Part shown: one piece after another, positions 62,973 through 64,000 of the stretch
Layout: the number at the start of each line of letters is the position of its first letter
Numbering within the stretch: position 1 is the stretch's first letter
From: Paraburkholderia largidicola
Lineage (GTDB): Bacteria; Pseudomonadota; Gammaproteobacteria; Burkholderiales; Burkholderiaceae
Reading direction: 5' to 3'
Assembly (NCBI RefSeq): GCF_013426895.1
Contig: NZ_AP023177.1
Span: forward strand, 1-64,000
DNA length: 64,000 nt
Made by a program: the position numbers and the translations under genes
The notes under the pieces: model-generated
What the model saw: the letters and a program-made list of their open reading frames with translations, nothing else
Database searches by the model: none
Told to the model about the DNA's origin: nothing

Positions 62973-64000
62973 AGACGAGCGCAACGGTTGCGACGGCCGA
63001 ACTGAAGGACGGCGCGCAAGCCAGAGGCTTGAAAAACATCACGCGCACTGAGTGGCGCTCGCTGTCACTTGCAGGACTCGGCTGGACTTTCGAGAGCTAC
63101 GATTCGTTCCTGCTTTCGCTTCTTCTGCCGACATTGGCCCTGCAGTTCGGCCTGAGCAAGGCACAGCTCGGTCTTTTCACGAGCATCACGGCGGCAGGAC
63201 AGATCATCGGCGGCATTCTGTTCGGATACGTGTCGGACCGGTTGGGGCGCGTGCGTACCGCGTTGCTGTGCGTCGGCATCTATTCGCTGTTCTCCGGGCT
63301 GATTGCCTTCGCGCCCAACGAACACTGGTTCGCTACGTTGCGTTTTTTTGGCGCGTTGGGCATGGGCGGCACGTGGACGGTGGGCGCCGCGCTCATTGCC
63401 GAGACATGGCATGCAAGCCGGCGCGGCAAGGGCGGGGCACTGATGCAGATGGGTTTGCCCATCGGCGCCATTCTCGCCATCACGATCTCGGGCATCGTTA
63501 GCGGCGTGAATGATGGACTCGGTGGAAACAGCTGGCGTCTGCTGTTTCTGATCGGTGCTTCACCTTTCTTCATCCTGTTCTGGGTCGCGAGAAAAACGCC
63601 TGAATCGCCGATCTGGCTGGAGCGCAGGCAAGCGAAGTCAGCGGTTCAACGCGTGGCCGCGGCAAGTCATGACAAGCTCAATGTGCGCGGACTGCTGACG
63701 GCGTTCTGCTTCATCTTTTTCCTGCAGTACCTTTACTGGGGCGTCTTTACGTGGACGCCAACGTTCCTCGTCACGGTGAAGCATCTCGACTTCGTGCACA
63801 GCCTGAAGTTTGTGCTCGCGTTGCAATTCGGTGCGATCAGTGGGTTTCTGCTGTTTTCGGCGTTCGTCGACCGGCTCGGTCGTCGGCCAATGTTTCTTGC
63901 CTATCTGCTCGTCGGGGCGGCCGCGGTCGGCGCGTACATCCTGTCATCGGATGCGCTGCTGCTGATGGTCGCAATTTTTCTGACTGGCTTCAGCGTGAAC
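62969..64000 (+). CDS. MFS transporter (AAHS/sugar-acid type), cut by window edge
   Basis: CAGGAGACAAC precedes the ATG at 62969, which overlaps the amidohydrolase stop. The 344 visible residues show nine or so helices: LGWTFESYDSFLLSLLLPTL, IIGGILFGYVSDRLGRVRTA, FFGALGMGGTWTVGAALIAE and the second-half motif FSAFVDRLGRRPMFLAYLLV. The D-R-x-G-R loops are conserved. It resembles aromatic-acid and sialic-acid-type H+ symporters. A second carrier in the operon suggests two related substrates, or uptake plus export. About 70-90 C-terminal residues lie outside the window. Confidence 0.9.
   Translation, partial: MKTSATVATAELKDGAQARGLKNITRTEWRSLSLAGLGWTFESYDSFLLSLLLPTLALQFGLSKAQLGLFTSITAAGQIIGGILFGYVSDRLGRVRTALLCVGIYSLFSGLIAFAPNEHWFATLRFFGALGMGGTWTVGAALIAETWHASRRGKGGALMQMGLPIGAILAITISGIVSGVNDGLGGNSWRLLFLIGASPFFILFWVARKTPESPIWLERRQAKSAVQRVAAASHDKLNVRGLLTAFCFIFFLQYLYWGVFTWTPTFLVTVKHLDFVHSLKFVLALQFGAISGFLLFSAFVDRLGRRPMFLAYLLVGAAAVGAYILSSDALLLMVAIFLTGFSVN

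Noticed and set aside
1..64000. CRISPR arrays, tRNA/rRNA genes, riboswitches, origins or phage modules
   Set aside because: No regularly spaced repeats, cloverleaf genes, ribosomal segments, iteron arrays or phage structural genes were recognised on reading both strands. A covariance-model search was not possible.

Overview
The window looks like a piece of a Burkholderiaceae genome of the Paraburkholderia/Caballeronia type, probably a secondary replicon or accessory region. The evidence is GC-rich DNA, a Burkholderia-type trimeric porin, a DUF4148 secreted protein, a phasin, and many LysR, GntR and IclR regulators beside sugar-acid and carboxylate catabolic genes. Pseudogenes and insertion-sequence remnants are frequent, which suggests relaxed selection. 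No rRNA, tRNA, CRISPR array or replication origin was recognised.

Layout. 1-8.7 kb: an IS1182-type transposase cut by the window edge, an Lrp/AsnC regulator, remnants of a hydantoinase/5-oxoprolinase, a Mu-like transposase and a LysR gene, an FAD oxidoreductase, and a divergent TetR/SDR pair around three identical-type palindromes. 8-16 kb: a decayed aldehyde dehydrogenase end, truncated NTF2-like and ChrA genes, a diguanylate cyclase, two related small proteins with repeated domains, an MFS and an ArsB-type transporter, and frameshifted DMT and CsbD genes. 16-22 kb: a signalling block made of an NtrC-type regulator, its histidine kinase, two stand-alone receivers and a double KaiC-like ATPase. 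22-26 kb: an orphan antitoxin, two decayed sensor genes and an IS6-family insertion sequence.

26-36 kb holds a carboxylate block. A LysR regulator is translationally coupled to a DctA-type symporter. On the other strand lie a succinyl-CoA-ligase-beta-like protein, a very long CoA-ligase/citrate-synthase-like protein resembling ATP-citrate lyase, a TcuC-like MFS symporter and a ModA-like binding protein. Two copies of a perfect LysR box (ATTGAT-N11-ATCAAT), each beside the same 19-base segment, precede the two halves of this block.

36-41 kb holds small Burkholderia-type proteins, a frameshifted phasin, a Rnk/GreA-like protein and a graveyard of hydrolase, phosphotriesterase and ribokinase fragments. 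41-48 kb is a coherent sugar-acid locus: an FCD-type GntR regulator, a ribose-type ABC transporter, a zinc dehydrogenase and an altronate/mannonate oxidoreductase-like enzyme, probably for hexonates such as L-galactonate or L-gulonate. 48-54 kb carries a LytS remnant, LysR and HutC-type GntR regulators, and an ECF sigma/NrsF-like/DoxX/DUF4148 group in which two outputs share an apparent ECF promoter (TGTAACC-N16-CGATCTATCA).

55-64 kb holds two convergent IclR paralogues and a seven-gene operon running off the right edge: RraA-like aldolase, 2-hydroxyacid dehydrogenase, SMP-30 lactonase, MFS transporter, porin, amidohydrolase lactonase and a second MFS transporter. A 16-base direct repeat lies in front of one IclR gene and again in front of the operon, which makes IclR control likely.
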